From JBDUDK01 sp040002995 (GTDB lineage Bacteria; Actinomycetota; Acidimicrobiia; Acidimicrobiales; Ilumatobacteraceae), in the NCBI GenBank assembly GCA_040002995.1, contig JBDUDK010000091.1, positions 48,028 to 112,027 on the forward strand: DNA of 64,000 nucleotides, given 5' to 3'. Made by a program: the position numbers and the translations under genes. The notes beneath the pieces were generated by a model. The model was not told the origin of the DNA. It was given only the letters and a program-made list of their open reading frames with translations, and did not search any database. This document shows, piece by piece, positions 1-7,923 of this stretch; the stretch's first letter is position 1, and each line of letters begins with the position of its first letter.

Positions 1-831
1 CGCCGAGATTCCCGGGCGGTCGGGCACGTTGGTGACGGTGACCTTGGCCTCTGATATGTCGTGCGTGACTCCGGAAATGATCGGATCTTCCATCGCTGGC
101 TCCTCCGCGGTGACCCACGTGCCGGGCTCCCAGGTAAAGCTCGAACGCACATGGAGGGGGACGTTGTGATTGCGGGCGAACTCCACTGATCGGAGCGCGA
201 GCACGCGGCCGCCGGCAGCGGCCATCTCGAGCATCTCCTCGAACGACACGCGCGCCAACTTCCGCGCCGTGGGAACGATGCGCGGATCGGCACTGAACAC
301 GCCTGTGACGTCGGTGTAGATCTCGCACGTGTCGGCGCCGAACGCGGCCGCCAAGGCCACCGCGGTCGTGTCGGACCCACCGCGACCGAGTGTCGTGATC
401 TCCTTGAGCACCGACACGCCCTGGAACCCGGCGACGACGCAAACGACGCCATCGGCGAGCGATTGGCGAATCCGATCGCCTTTGACCTCGACGATCTTGG
501 CCCGCCCGTGGGTGGTGTCGGTGATGATTCCCGCTTGGCTACCCGTGAAGCTCATCGCTTCGATACCCAGGTCGGCGAGCGCCATGCACAACAGCGCCAT
601 GCTCTTGCGCTCGCCCACCGTGAGGAGCATGTCCATCTCGCGGCCGGGCTGGCTGCGAGACACGGCAGCGGCGAGCGCGATCAGGCTGTCGGTCTCCTTG
701 CCCATCGCCGAGACCACGACGATCAACTGGTGATCCTGACGTCGGGTGAAGGCGACATGCTCGGCGACGGCGCGGATGCGATCGGCATCGGCGACAGAGG
801 TTCCGCCGTACTTCTGCACGATGAGCGCCAC
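1..831 (-). CDS. lysC: Aspartate kinase (3' end beyond window)
   Basis: Phosphorylates aspartate at the entry to lysine, threonine and methionine synthesis. The reverse strand reads ALIVQKYGGTSVADADRI at its N-terminus, the nucleotide-binding signature of aspartokinases. Further in are TVGERKSMALL, GRGGSDTTAVALAAAFGADT and EIYTDVTGVFSADPR, all family hallmarks. The last visible residues (AKVTVTNVPDRPG) open the first ACT regulatory domain, so the remaining ACT region and stop lie left of the window. The GTG at 831 is chosen because it puts the conserved start directly at the N-terminus; an ATG at 839 is out of frame. It is divergent from the cyclophilin gene, with 57 bp between the two starts. 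Identity is very secure; only the allosteric C-terminus cannot be judged. Confidence 0.95.
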   Translation of the reverse strand, partial: MALIVQKYGGTSVADADRIRAVAEHVAFTRRQDHQLIVVVSAMGKETDSLIALAAAVSRSQPGREMDMLLTVGERKSMALLCMALADLGIEAMSFTGSQAGIITDTTHGRAKIVEVKGDRIRQSLADGVVCVVAGFQGVSVLKEITTLGRGGSDTTAVALAAAFGADTCEIYTDVTGVFSADPRIVPTARKLARVSFEEMLEMAAAGGRVLALRSVEFARNHNVPLHVRSSFTWEPGTWVTAEEPAMEDPIISGVTHDISEAKVTVTNVPDRPGISA

Positions 832-888
832 GCCGTCATTGTTGCTGACCGCCGCTCCTCGGGGCCCACTTGATACCGTCTTCCCTCC

Positions 889-1749
889 GTGGGCACCACC
901 AAGCGCGAACGACAAAAGGCTGGTCGCCAAGCGCGTCTGGAGGAACTCCAACGTCTCCAACAGCGTCAGAAGGTGCGTCGCAACGCTTGGCGCATCGGTC
1001 TCGTCGTCGGCGGCCTCCTGGCTGTGGGTCTCATCATCGCGTTCGTGTTTCCAAAGGACGACAAGACGCCCGTGGCCACCTCCGACACCACGTTTCCCCT
1101 CCCGAACACAACCGCGGTATCCGTGCCGACTTCGGTGACAACGCCGGTGGCCACTACAAGGAAGCCCTACGTCTACGGCACCGGTGAATGCCCGCCGGCC
1201 GACGGCTCCTCACCGCGTAAGACGCTTTTCGACCAGCCGCCCAAGCAATGCATCGATCCCGCCAAGAAGTACTCGGCCGTCTTCGACACCAACAAGGGCA
1301 GCTTCACCGTCGCGCTCAACAGCGCCGACTCCCCGGGCACCGTGAACAACTTTGTGGTGCTGGCCAGGTACCACTACTACGACACGCTCACGTGCCATCG
1401 CATCATCAAGGACTTCGTGGTGCAGTGCGGCGACCCGAGCGGAACGGGGGGAGGGGTCGAGCCTGGCTACACGATCCTCGACGAGCTACCCGCCGCCGGC
1501 TCCTACAAAGCGGGCTCGGTGGCGATGGCCAACGCCGCTAGTCCCAACACCGGTGGCGGCCAGTTCTTCATCATTACGGGTCCGAACGGCGCGGCACTCC
1601 CGACGAAGTATTCGTTGTTCGGCCAGGTGATCACCGGCTACGACGACACCGTCAAAGCAATCGAGGCGGCCGCCGACCCCAATGCGACGAACGGCACGCC
1701 GACGAAGGAGAAGATCATCATCAACAAGGTGACGATCACCGAGAGCTGA
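889..1749 (+). CDS. Membrane-anchored cyclophilin-type peptidyl-prolyl cis-trans isomerase
   Basis: Predicted PPIase acting outside the membrane on exported proteins. The 286 residues start with a basic, Arg/Gln-rich cytoplasmic tail that may be coiled (1-33), then one membrane helix (about 35-54) and a Thr/Pro-rich linker. The cyclophilin domain runs from about 128 to the end. Visible family motifs are VNNFVVLARYHYYD, CHRIIKDFVVQCGDP with the catalytic arginine, GSVAMANA, and GGQFFIITG in place of the usual SQFFI. This tail-anchored architecture is common in Actinobacteria. The start is a GTG with a TACCGT box at 874-879, nine bases upstream, so the mRNA may be leaderless or nearly so. It is convergent with the next gene, with two bases between the stops. 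Confidence 0.9.
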   Translation: MGTTKRERQKAGRQARLEELQRLQQRQKVRRNAWRIGLVVGGLLAVGLIIAFVFPKDDKTPVATSDTTFPLPNTTAVSVPTSVTTPVATTRKPYVYGTGECPPADGSSPRKTLFDQPPKQCIDPAKKYSAVFDTNKGSFTVALNSADSPGTVNNFVVLARYHYYDTLTCHRIIKDFVVQCGDPSGTGGGVEPGYTILDELPAAGSYKAGSVAMANAASPNTGGGQFFIITGPNGAALPTKYSLFGQVITGYDDTVKAIEAAADPNATNGTPTKEKIIINKVTITES

Positions 1750-1751
1750 CC

Positions 1752-2411
1752 TCAGGGCAACGCCGCCAGCGTCGCCTCGCTGCCGTTGACCATCACCTGC
1801 ACGTTGCCACGCGCCGTCCATGTCGCGTCATCGGACCGCACGGCCGCCGCGCCCGTGTGGAGCGCGAGTACCGGGACGCCCTTCGGTGCCAGCTCATAGG
1901 TGCGACGCGTGCGGTCGTGGCTCCAGTCCTCGTGGCGGGGAACCACCGCGAGGGGCGCCACGAGCGCCAGGCCGACGGTAAACGCGCCGCCCCTCGGATC
2001 AACCATCGGATCGGACAACACCATCGCCCCCGCCGAGGCCCCGGCGACCACCGCGCCGTCGTGCCACGCGGCGACGATCGCCTCCCACACCGGGGTGTCT
2101 TTCAGCACCGAGCGGACGTGCATCGGCGAACCGCCCGCGAGGTAGATGAAGCGACTGGCCCGCACGATGGCGGCCACATCGAGTTCGAGCGCATCGGGCC
2201 GGCCCAACACCATCAGTCCGCGCACCGTCGCACCGAGCGGCTCGAAATGAAGCGATGCGTTCGCCACGAGCCGCTCGGGCATCTCGTACGCGGCAGCGGT
2301 AGGCAGCACCAACACTTCGTCGACAGCCGAAAAACCCAACAGCTCACGATCGAGGTCGGCGCACACCGGCGTGAACTCTCCTCCGCCCACCAACGCCAGC
2401 ACGCCGCTCAT
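1752..2411 (-). CDS. Peptidase S51 / cyanophycinase-like protein
   Basis: 219 residues. It starts MSGVLALVGGGEFTP and carries the nucleophile elbow VVAGASAGAMVL, matching the G-x-S-A-G-A core of S51 serine peptidases (dipeptidase E, cyanophycinase). IYLAGGSPMHVRSVL fits the glycine loop that precedes it. The substrate cannot be read; no cyanophycin synthetase lies nearby. The reading frame is open further upstream, but that extension is Arg/Pro-rich and overlaps the methyltransferase. The ATG at 2411 has a GGGAG ribosome site and overlaps the methyltransferase stop as ATGA, indicating translational coupling. It is second in a two-gene unit. Confidence 0.82.
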   Translation of the reverse strand: MSGVLALVGGGEFTPVCADLDRELLGFSAVDEVLVLPTAAAYEMPERLVANASLHFEPLGATVRGLMVLGRPDALELDVAAIVRASRFIYLAGGSPMHVRSVLKDTPVWEAIVAAWHDGAVVAGASAGAMVLSDPMVDPRGGAFTVGLALVAPLAVVPRHEDWSHDRTRRTYELAPKGVPVLALHTGAAAVRSDDATWTARGNVQVMVNGSEATLAALP

Positions 2412-3013
2412 CGAGCAACTCCCGCCACGCACGACCGGAGCGGCAATTGGAACGTGGGCATGACAAACCTCTCGAGGTCGACGATCGTGAAGCCCGCGCC
2501 TCGGATAGCCGCGAGCGGGTCTGACTTGAGGTCGCAGCCCGCGGTCGCCGCGCGCCAAGCCGGCGCGGCAAGGTCGCCGAGCACGCCCCGCGCCAGACGG
2601 CTGGGCACGTGTTCGATAAACAGGAGCAGGCCGTCGTCGGTCAGCAGCCGGCGGGCTTCGGTCAAGACGTGGTGGCGATCGCGGAGCGCGCACAGAAGGT
2701 ACGAGACCACGATCACGTCGACCGTGCCCGGCTCGAGCCCAGCCGGTAGCCGCTCGTCGATGATGTCGACGGGTACCGACGCGGCCTGCGCCCTGCGCTC
2801 GACCATCGAACGCGTCCAGACGTCGGGGCTGACAACCCTTACGTGCTCGACAGTCTCGGGCGGATACAGGGCCAGGTGCTCGCCGGTGCCGCCGCCGACC
2901 TCGACCACCCGGCCGAATGCCCGGGCGAGCAGCCGTTCACGCGCACCGCGCACGCCCCGCTGCTCGAGCGGCCAGAGCACTCGCTCGTGCACCGCCGGAT
3001 ACCCCTGACCCAT
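2408..3013 (-). CDS. Class I SAM-dependent methyltransferase
   Basis: Small single-domain methyltransferase of about 201 residues. The SAM-binding motif I is VVEVGGGTGEHLALY, with VDVIVVSYLLCAL as motif IV and LLLFIEHVPS as motif V. The overall pattern resembles small phospholipid or ubiquinone/menaquinone-type methyltransferases and METTL7-like enzymes, but the substrate cannot be assigned. Two starts are possible: ATG 3037 and ATG 3013. I prefer 3013, because a TACGGT box ends 7 bases before it (leaderless pattern) and MGQGYPAVHERVLW is a natural N-terminus. It is coupled by ATGA to the S51 peptidase-like gene. Confidence 0.8.
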   Translation of the reverse strand: MGQGYPAVHERVLWPLEQRGVRGARERLLARAFGRVVEVGGGTGEHLALYPPETVEHVRVVSPDVWTRSMVERRAQAASVPVDIIDERLPAGLEPGTVDVIVVSYLLCALRDRHHVLTEARRLLTDDGLLLFIEHVPSRLARGVLGDLAAPAWRAATAGCDLKSDPLAAIRGAGFTIVDLERFVMPTFQLPLRSCVAGVAR

Positions 3014-3020
3014 CGGCGCG

Positions 3021-3026
3021 ACCGTA
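3021..3026 (-). promoter_or_regulatory. Candidate -10 box for leaderless methyltransferase mRNA
   Basis: TACGGT on the minus strand, 7 nt before the ATG at 3013. It fits the TANNNT consensus with the spacing expected for transcription starting at the start codon. It lies inside the longer upstream reading of the same ORF, which is why the shorter start is preferred. Confidence 0.45.
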
Positions 3027-3045
3027 GCGGTGACCATCCGCGCCT

Positions 3046-3807
3046 TCAGTCGTCGAGAAGGTTCGTTTCGAGCGCCGCGAAGACGTCGTCACCCACCCCG
3101 AGCGAACGGACGTAATCCTTCATCGACCCGTGGCGGGCATCGATCAGATCCAGCAAACCCTCCATCGTGCGTGGGTCGGCGGAACGGAAAGCCTGCGGTT
3201 GCTGGGCCATACGTTCGACCATGTGGGGCATGTTCGCCTCGAACCACGCCTCCATGCGCTCCATCGCCTCGGCACTCAGCGCGTAGTCGGCGACGATGGT
3301 CTCGGCGGGCACGCCGAGGACGCCGAGAACCACGGCGCTCGCGATGCCCGTGCGGTCCTTCCCCGCCGCGCAATGAAACACCGCCGGAAGCACCTCGGGC
3401 CGCGCCAGGATCTGAAGCAGCTGCACTAGCTCCTGCTCACCGCGACGGAACATGTCGAGATAGAGGTGCAGCATGATCGCCGAGGGGTCGTCGCCCAGCG
3501 TGGCCACCTCTTCGGTGGACCACACGACATCGATGATCGGTAGATGGTGGTATGCGGCCGGATGGTCGTCGAGCGGGAACCGGCCCCGCTCGGTGAGCTC
3601 GTCGGGTGTGCGCAGATCGATCACTGTGGTCAGCCCGAGTGCGCGGACGGTGTCGATGTCGGTGGGCGTGAGGCGGTACAGCCCGTCAGCGCGGTACAGC
3701 GTGCGCCAGCGGGTCGTGCGGCCGTCTGCGGTGCGGTAACCACCGAGATCGCGGAAGTTGTGGACCGCCTCGAGGGGAATCTTGCGGTCGTCGTGAGTCA
3801 CGGACAC
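3046..3807 (-). CDS. Tyrosine/serine protein phosphatase (Y_phosphatase3 type)
   Basis: 253-residue phosphatase. The signature loop HCAAGKDRTGIASAVV lies at residues 145-160, with catalytic C146 and R152, matching HCxxGxxR(T/S). The N-terminal VHNFRDLGGYRTADGR and RTLYRADGLYRLT are typical of the PtpB/Y_phosphatase3 family, which includes secreted mycobacterial PtpB. No signal peptide is visible, so it is probably cytoplasmic. Family members dephosphorylate proteins or phosphoinositides; the substrate here is unknown. The start is GTG at 3807, seven bases after a TACCGT box, consistent with a leaderless transcript. It is followed after 32 bases by the methyltransferase/S51 pair on the same strand. 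Confidence 0.88.
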   Translation of the reverse strand: MSVTHDDRKIPLEAVHNFRDLGGYRTADGRTTRWRTLYRADGLYRLTPTDIDTVRALGLTTVIDLRTPDELTERGRFPLDDHPAAYHHLPIIDVVWSTEEVATLGDDPSAIMLHLYLDMFRRGEQELVQLLQILARPEVLPAVFHCAAGKDRTGIASAVVLGVLGVPAETIVADYALSAEAMERMEAWFEANMPHMVERMAQQPQAFRSADPRTMEGLLDLIDARHGSMKDYVRSLGVGDDVFAALETNLLDD

Positions 3808-3814
3808 GAGATTG

Positions 3815-3820
3815 ACGGTA
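3815..3820 (-). promoter_or_regulatory. Candidate -10 box of the phosphatase gene
   Basis: TACCGT on the minus strand with exactly 7 nt to the GTG start at 3807. There is no ribosome site between them, so translation is probably leaderless. Confidence 0.5.
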
Positions 3821-3887
3821 CCGGGGTCGCTTCGACAACGGACAACCGCAAGATGAACGGTTAGAGAACCGTCGAACGACCAATCGG

Positions 3888-3893
3888 TAGCCT
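3888..3893 (+). promoter_or_regulatory. Candidate -10 box upstream of aat
   Basis: TAGCCT, with 7 nt to a GTG at 3901 that opens a 14-codon frame ending in TGA at 3943-3945. It is the only good TANNNT box before aat, so it is probably the promoter of the aat-mutase unit. Confidence 0.45.
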
Positions 3894-3900
3894 CAGGCCC

Positions 3901-3945
3901 GTGAGCACCCCCGCGGGCCAGGGCTTCTGCGCCTGTCAGCGCTGA
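3901..3945 (+). CDS. Possible 14-codon leader peptide upstream of aat
   Basis: GTG-initiated frame encoding MSTPAGQGFCACQR. It sits at the position expected of a leaderless transcript from the TAGCCT box and ends 16 bases before the aat start. It contains two cysteines near its end. Short leaderless peptides of this kind can act as attenuators in Actinobacteria, but this one could be chance. Confidence 0.25.
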   Translation: MSTPAGQGFCACQR

Positions 3946-3961
3946 ACTTCGGGGCTGTCGC

Positions 3962-4645
3962 GTGCGACCGGTCGAGCCAAGCCCGACGTCCTGGGCGTTT
4001 CCGCCCGTAGAGAGCGCGGATCGTCACGGTCTGATCGGCGTCGGTGCCGACTTGGAGCCAGGAACGCTGCTCAACGCGTACCGGCACGGCATCTTTCCGA
4101 TGCCGGTCGGTCGCCGCCAGGTCGGATGGTGGTCACCCGATCCCCGCGCCATCGTGCCCTTTGATCGTCTCCGGGTCACCCGCTCGTTGCGCCGATCGCT
4201 GTCGAAGTTCGAGGTTCGCCTCAACACCGCGTTCGTCGACGTCATCCACGCGTGCGCCGATCCGCGACGCGACGGCGGATGGATCACGCCCGCGATCGTC
4301 GGGGCATACGCCGCGTTGCACGACCTCGGCTGGGCCCACAGCGTCGAGACCTGGCGAGATGGTGAGCTCGTGGGTGGTCTCTACGGCGTAGCCATCGGCG
4401 GTCTCTTCGCGGGAGAGTCAATGTTCCACCATGAGAACGACGCGTCGAAGGTTGCGCTCGTGGCGCTGGTCGAAATGTTGCGGTCCAGCGCCTTTGCGCT
4501 CCTCGATGTGCAGTGGTGCACACCGCACCTGGCGAGCCTGGGCGCCGTCGAGATTTCGAGACGCCACTACCTGGAACTCCTCCGACCCGCACTCGAGCAA
4601 GCCGCCACCGCACTTTCCTGGCCGGCCCTGCCTCGGGGACAATGA
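3962..4645 (+). CDS. aat: Leucyl/phenylalanyl-tRNA-protein transferase
   Basis: Transfers Leu or Phe from aminoacyl-tRNA to the N-terminal Arg or Lys of proteins, marking them for ClpAP/ClpS degradation (N-end rule). The 227-residue protein is full length for the family. Hallmarks are LIGVGADLEPGTLLNAYRHG, FPMPVGRRQVGWWSPDPRAI, FAGESMFHHENDASKVAL and LLDVQWCTPHLASLGAVEI. It starts at GTG 3962; no better in-frame start lies between the leader frame and the conserved region. It ends four bases before the mutase start, so the two form an operon although their functions look unrelated. Identity is very secure. Confidence 0.95.
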   Translation: MRPVEPSPTSWAFPPVESADRHGLIGVGADLEPGTLLNAYRHGIFPMPVGRRQVGWWSPDPRAIVPFDRLRVTRSLRRSLSKFEVRLNTAFVDVIHACADPRRDGGWITPAIVGAYAALHDLGWAHSVETWRDGELVGGLYGVAIGGLFAGESMFHHENDASKVALVALVEMLRSSAFALLDVQWCTPHLASLGAVEISRRHYLELLRPALEQAATALSWPALPRGQ

Positions 4646-4649
4646 CGCC

Positions 4650-6602
4650 ATGGCCGACCAGCCCTGGTTGATGCGGACGTACTCGGGGCACTCCACGGCC
4701 ACAATGTCGAACGAGCTGTACCGGACCAACCTGGCCAAAGGCCAGACCGGCCTATCCATCGCCTTCGACCTTCCGACGCAAACCGGCTACGACCCCGACC
4801 ACCCGCTCGCGCGTGGTGAGGTCGGCAAGGTCGGCGTCCCGGTGGTGCACAAGGGCCACATGGGCACGCTGCTCGACCAGATTCCGGTCGAGCGGATGAA
4901 CACGTCGATGACGATCAACGCCACCGCGGCGTGGCTCCTCGGTCTCTACGTCGCTCATGCGGGCGACAACGGCGTCGGTCCTCACGACCTGCGCGGCACC
5001 ACGCAGAACGACATCGTCAAGGAGTACCTGAGTCGCGGCACGTACATCTTTCCGCCGGAGCCGAGTCGCCGGCTGATCGTCGACATGGTCGCGTGGTGCA
5101 GTGAGCATGCGCCCCTCTGGAACCCGATCAACGTGTGCAGCTACCACCTCCAAGAAGCGGGAGCGACGCCGGTCCAAGAGATCGCGTACGCGCTGGCCAC
5201 CGCCATCGGAGTGCTCGATGCGGTGCGCGAGTCGGGCCAGGTGCAAGAGGCACGCTTTCCCGCGGTTGTCGGCTCGATCTCGTTCTTCGTCAATGCCGGC
5301 ATCCGGTTCGTCGAGGAAACAGCAAAGGTGCGCGCCCTCACCGACATGTGGGGCCGCATTTGTCTCGAGCGCTACGGCGTTACCGATCCGAAGCTCCGGC
5401 GCTTCCGCTACGGCGTCCAGGTAAACAGCCTCGGTCTCACAGAGGCCCAGCCCGAGAACAATGTGGCGCGCATCGTGCTCGAGATGCTCGCGGTCACGCT
5501 GTCCAAGAAGGCCAGGGCGCGCTCAATCCAGCTGCCCGCGTGGAACGAAGCGTTGGGCCTGCCGCATCCGTGGGATCAACAGTGGTCGTTGCGGATGCAG
5601 CAGGTGCTCGCCTTCGAGACCGACCTGCTCGAGCACGACGATCTCTTCGACGGATCGTTCACGATGGAAAAGCTGACGTCGGATCTCACCGAATCGGCAC
5701 AGGCGGAACTCGATGACGTGTTGAGCCTCGGGGGCGCGTTCGCGGCAATCGACACACTAAAGGCGCGCCTCGTGCGCTCCTTGGCCGAACGCACCCGCCG
5801 TATCGAATCGGGTGAACAAGTTGTCGTCGGCATGAACCGCTTCACCGAGACCGCGGCATCGCCACTCGGTGGCGCCGACGCGATCGTGCGGGTCGATTCA
5901 CAGGTGGAGGCCGAGATGATCGCCGACGTCGAGGCGTGGCGCGCCCGCCGCAACACGCCCGACGTGCAGAGCGCGCTCGACGACCTGCGACGCGCCGTCG
6001 AGGGCACGACGAACGTCATGGCCGCCACCATCGCCCTGGCCCGTGCGGGAGGCACCACCGGTGAATGGGCGGGAACGCTCCGCGACGTATTCGGCGAGTA
6101 CCGTGCGCCCACCGGCATCGGCGCCGCCCACGTCGGCCGTCCGCTCGGTGCGTCCCTCGCAGCCGTCGCGGCGCGGGCCAGAGCCCTGCCCGAAGGCCCG
6201 CCCCGGTTCCTCATCGCCAAGCCCGGACTCGATGGTCACTCAAACGGGGCAGAGCAGATCGCGGTGGCAGCAAGGGATGCCGGTATGGAGGTCGTCTACG
6301 CGGGCATCCGCTCGACACCGAGCCAGATCATGAACGCGGCCCGAGACGAGGATCCCGACGTGATCGGGCTGTCAATCCTGTCCGGCAGCCATCTTCCACT
6401 CGTCGAGGAGGTCCTCGCCCTGCTCGCCGCGGCCGGCATCGGGGCGCCCGTCGTGGTCGGCGGCATCATCCCCGACGAGGACAAGGCGAGCCTCCTCGCC
6501 TCGGGCGTCGCCGCGGTATACACGCCCAAGGACTTCGAACTGGCCAAGATCATGGCTGACATCGTCGACCTGACCAGCAAAACCCGCCTTGCCGGGGAGT
6601 GA
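4650..6602 (+). CDS. ecm: Ethylmalonyl-CoA mutase, adenosylcobalamin-dependent
   Basis: Coenzyme-B12 carbon-skeleton mutase converting (2R)-ethylmalonyl-CoA to methylsuccinyl-CoA. At 650 residues it is shorter than methylmalonyl-CoA mutase large subunits (about 720-730). The N-terminus PWLMRTYSGHSTATMSNELY and IAFDLPTQTGYDPDHPLARG matches the ethylmalonyl-CoA clade; methylmalonyl-CoA mutases read FDLATHRGYDSDHPR here. The C-terminal cobalamin domain has DGHSNG (D528, H530 as cobalt ligand, G533), SILSGSH and VVVGGIIP. The frame is open upstream inside aat, but the ATG at 4650 has a GGGGA ribosome site and begins at the family N-terminus. The crotonyl-CoA carboxylase/reductase at 46.2 kb supports this over a methylmalonyl-CoA assignment. 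A methylmalonyl- or isobutyryl-type specificity is the less likely alternative. Confidence 0.9.
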   Translation: MADQPWLMRTYSGHSTATMSNELYRTNLAKGQTGLSIAFDLPTQTGYDPDHPLARGEVGKVGVPVVHKGHMGTLLDQIPVERMNTSMTINATAAWLLGLYVAHAGDNGVGPHDLRGTTQNDIVKEYLSRGTYIFPPEPSRRLIVDMVAWCSEHAPLWNPINVCSYHLQEAGATPVQEIAYALATAIGVLDAVRESGQVQEARFPAVVGSISFFVNAGIRFVEETAKVRALTDMWGRICLERYGVTDPKLRRFRYGVQVNSLGLTEAQPENNVARIVLEMLAVTLSKKARARSIQLPAWNEALGLPHPWDQQWSLRMQQVLAFETDLLEHDDLFDGSFTMEKLTSDLTESAQAELDDVLSLGGAFAAIDTLKARLVRSLAERTRRIESGEQVVVGMNRFTETAASPLGGADAIVRVDSQVEAEMIADVEAWRARRNTPDVQSALDDLRRAVEGTTNVMAATIALARAGGTTGEWAGTLRDVFGEYRAPTGIGAAHVGRPLGASLAAVAARARALPEGPPRFLIAKPGLDGHSNGAEQIAVAARDAGMEVVYAGIRSTPSQIMNAARDEDPDVIGLSILSGSHLPLVEEVLALLAAAGIGAPVVVGGIIPDEDKASLLASGVAAVYTPKDFELAKIMADIVDLTSKTRLAGE

Positions 6603-6644
6603 AATGGGCTTGATTCGTGCCATAGCCGCACCGATGGGAACGAG

Positions 6645-7361
6645 ATGAATCAACGCGCCCTGCCGATCACCGCCGGAATCGCGGGCGCGGCACTCGGCCT
6701 GGCGGCCATGGGCGCGAGCGTTCCCGCGCTGGGCCTGGGAGCGGGAGCGTGTGCCCTGGTCTGCGCCCTTCTTGCGTCGAGGAGTGGACCCGAGGCCCAG
6801 ACGCCCACCGTCGACAGCGAGCCCACCATCGACAGTTCGGCGGCGAACACCTCCCAGATCACCGGTGATCCCGTCGCTGATCAAAGCCTCACGGTGTTCC
6901 AGGACAGCACCACCGGCCTCTTCAACGAGGCGTACTTCCGGGTGGCCGTCGAGACCCGCATCACCGCCGCCCGCCGCCAGTTGCGGCCCGTGGCCGTGGT
7001 CATACTCGAAGTCCGCGATGGCAACGGCGACGACCATCAGCCCGCCGACGCCCTTGCGGTCGCCGCGGTGGTGCGCCGCACCCTCCGCGATGCCGACACC
7101 GCCTGTCGCCTCGAGGATGGTCGTGTGGCGATGGTGCTCGAGGACACCCCCGAAGATGGAGCGATATGGGCAGTCGAACGCCTCCGCAGGGCGCTCAACG
7201 CCACCGCCGCCACCGGAAAAACACAGATGCGCTGGGCCGGCATCGCGTGCTACCCGGCCCACGCGTTCGATGCGAAGGAAGCCCTGGCCAAGGCCGAGCG
7301 GGCGTTCCTCCTCGCGCGGGAATGGAAGCAGGACCGGATCGAAGTCGCGGCGGTCGACTAA
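6645..7361 (+). CDS. Membrane protein with degenerate GGDEF domain
   Basis: 238 residues. Two hydrophobic stretches (about 6-24 and 27-45) form a hairpin anchor, followed by an acidic linker. The C-terminal domain has the layout of a diguanylate cyclase. DSTTGLFNEAYFRVAVETRI is the opening DxLTGL helix and ALAVAAVVRRTLRDADTACR the central helix. The signature strand reads RLEDGRVAMVLEDTPEDG where active enzymes have RYGGDEF, and AGIACYPAH stands for the GIA strand. With the G-G-[DE]-E-F residues gone, cyclic di-GMP synthesis is not expected; a nucleotide-sensing or scaffolding role is inference. It lies 42 bases after ecm, preceded by GGGAACGAG. Confidence 0.72.
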   Translation: MNQRALPITAGIAGAALGLAAMGASVPALGLGAGACALVCALLASRSGPEAQTPTVDSEPTIDSSAANTSQITGDPVADQSLTVFQDSTTGLFNEAYFRVAVETRITAARRQLRPVAVVILEVRDGNGDDHQPADALAVAAVVRRTLRDADTACRLEDGRVAMVLEDTPEDGAIWAVERLRRALNATAATGKTQMRWAGIACYPAHAFDAKEALAKAERAFLLAREWKQDRIEVAAVD

Positions 7362-7369
7362 GCCATTGC

Positions 7370-7846
7370 GTGCGCGGAATGGTGGTTATCGCGCTCGGAC
7401 TTCTCACCGCGTGTTCGTCGACTGGCCCGCCGTTGACTGCCTCGACTGCGCCGGCCACGACAGTCGACGCGGCGAGCACCACGACCACCGTCGTCAAGAC
7501 CACGACCAGCACGACTACGACGTCCAGTACGACAAGTACGACAACTAGTCCAGCCACCACGGCAAGCCCCCGAGCGTCGACAACCGACGGCGCGGCCGGC
7601 GCGCTGCTCGCGGCCTGGAAGGGCTCCGATCGCGCCGCGGCGGCACTGGTCGCGGACGCAGGGGCGATCGATTCCCTCTTCGCGCAGCCGTATGTCGCGA
7701 GCGTTCAGGACCGAGGCTGCACCGATGGAACGCAGACCACGAACTCCTGCGTCTGGCGTTACCAAGGCCAGACCGTCGTGCAGCTCACCCTCGACGGCTC
7801 ACTGGGCACCGGCTTTCGAATCGTCAAGGTCGAGTACCTGTCGTGA
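7370..7846 (+). CDS. Small Thr-rich lipoprotein, unknown function
   Basis: 158 residues. A very short signal peptide ends in a lipobox LLTAC, followed by a low-complexity Thr/Ser/Val linker (about 20-75) and a small globular domain. That domain contains LLAAWKGSDRAAAALVA, two cysteines (RGCTDGTQTTNSC) that could form a disulfide, and a C-terminal strand FRIVKVEYLS. The domain resembles the small actinobacterial lipoprotein fold in which a Trp-containing helix precedes a beta sheet, but no function can be named. Start is GTG 7370 or ATG 7379; both keep the lipobox. It follows the GGDEF-like gene by 8 bases. Confidence 0.7.
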   Translation: MRGMVVIALGLLTACSSTGPPLTASTAPATTVDAASTTTTVVKTTTSTTTTSSTTSTTTSPATTASPRASTTDGAAGALLAAWKGSDRAAAALVADAGAIDSLFAQPYVASVQDRGCTDGTQTTNSCVWRYQGQTVVQLTLDGSLGTGFRIVKVEYLS

Positions 7847-7923
7847 TCCGTGCTCGACCGCGGCCCCGGATTAGTTGAGTTCGACGGAACCCGATGACAC
7901 TCAGGAACGACCAAGGAAGAGTC

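Noticed and set aside
7440..7560. ACGACN-like Thr-codon tract, considered as a tandem DNA repeat
   Set aside because: It is explained by the Thr-rich linker of the lipoprotein. The codons vary and there is no fixed repeat unit.
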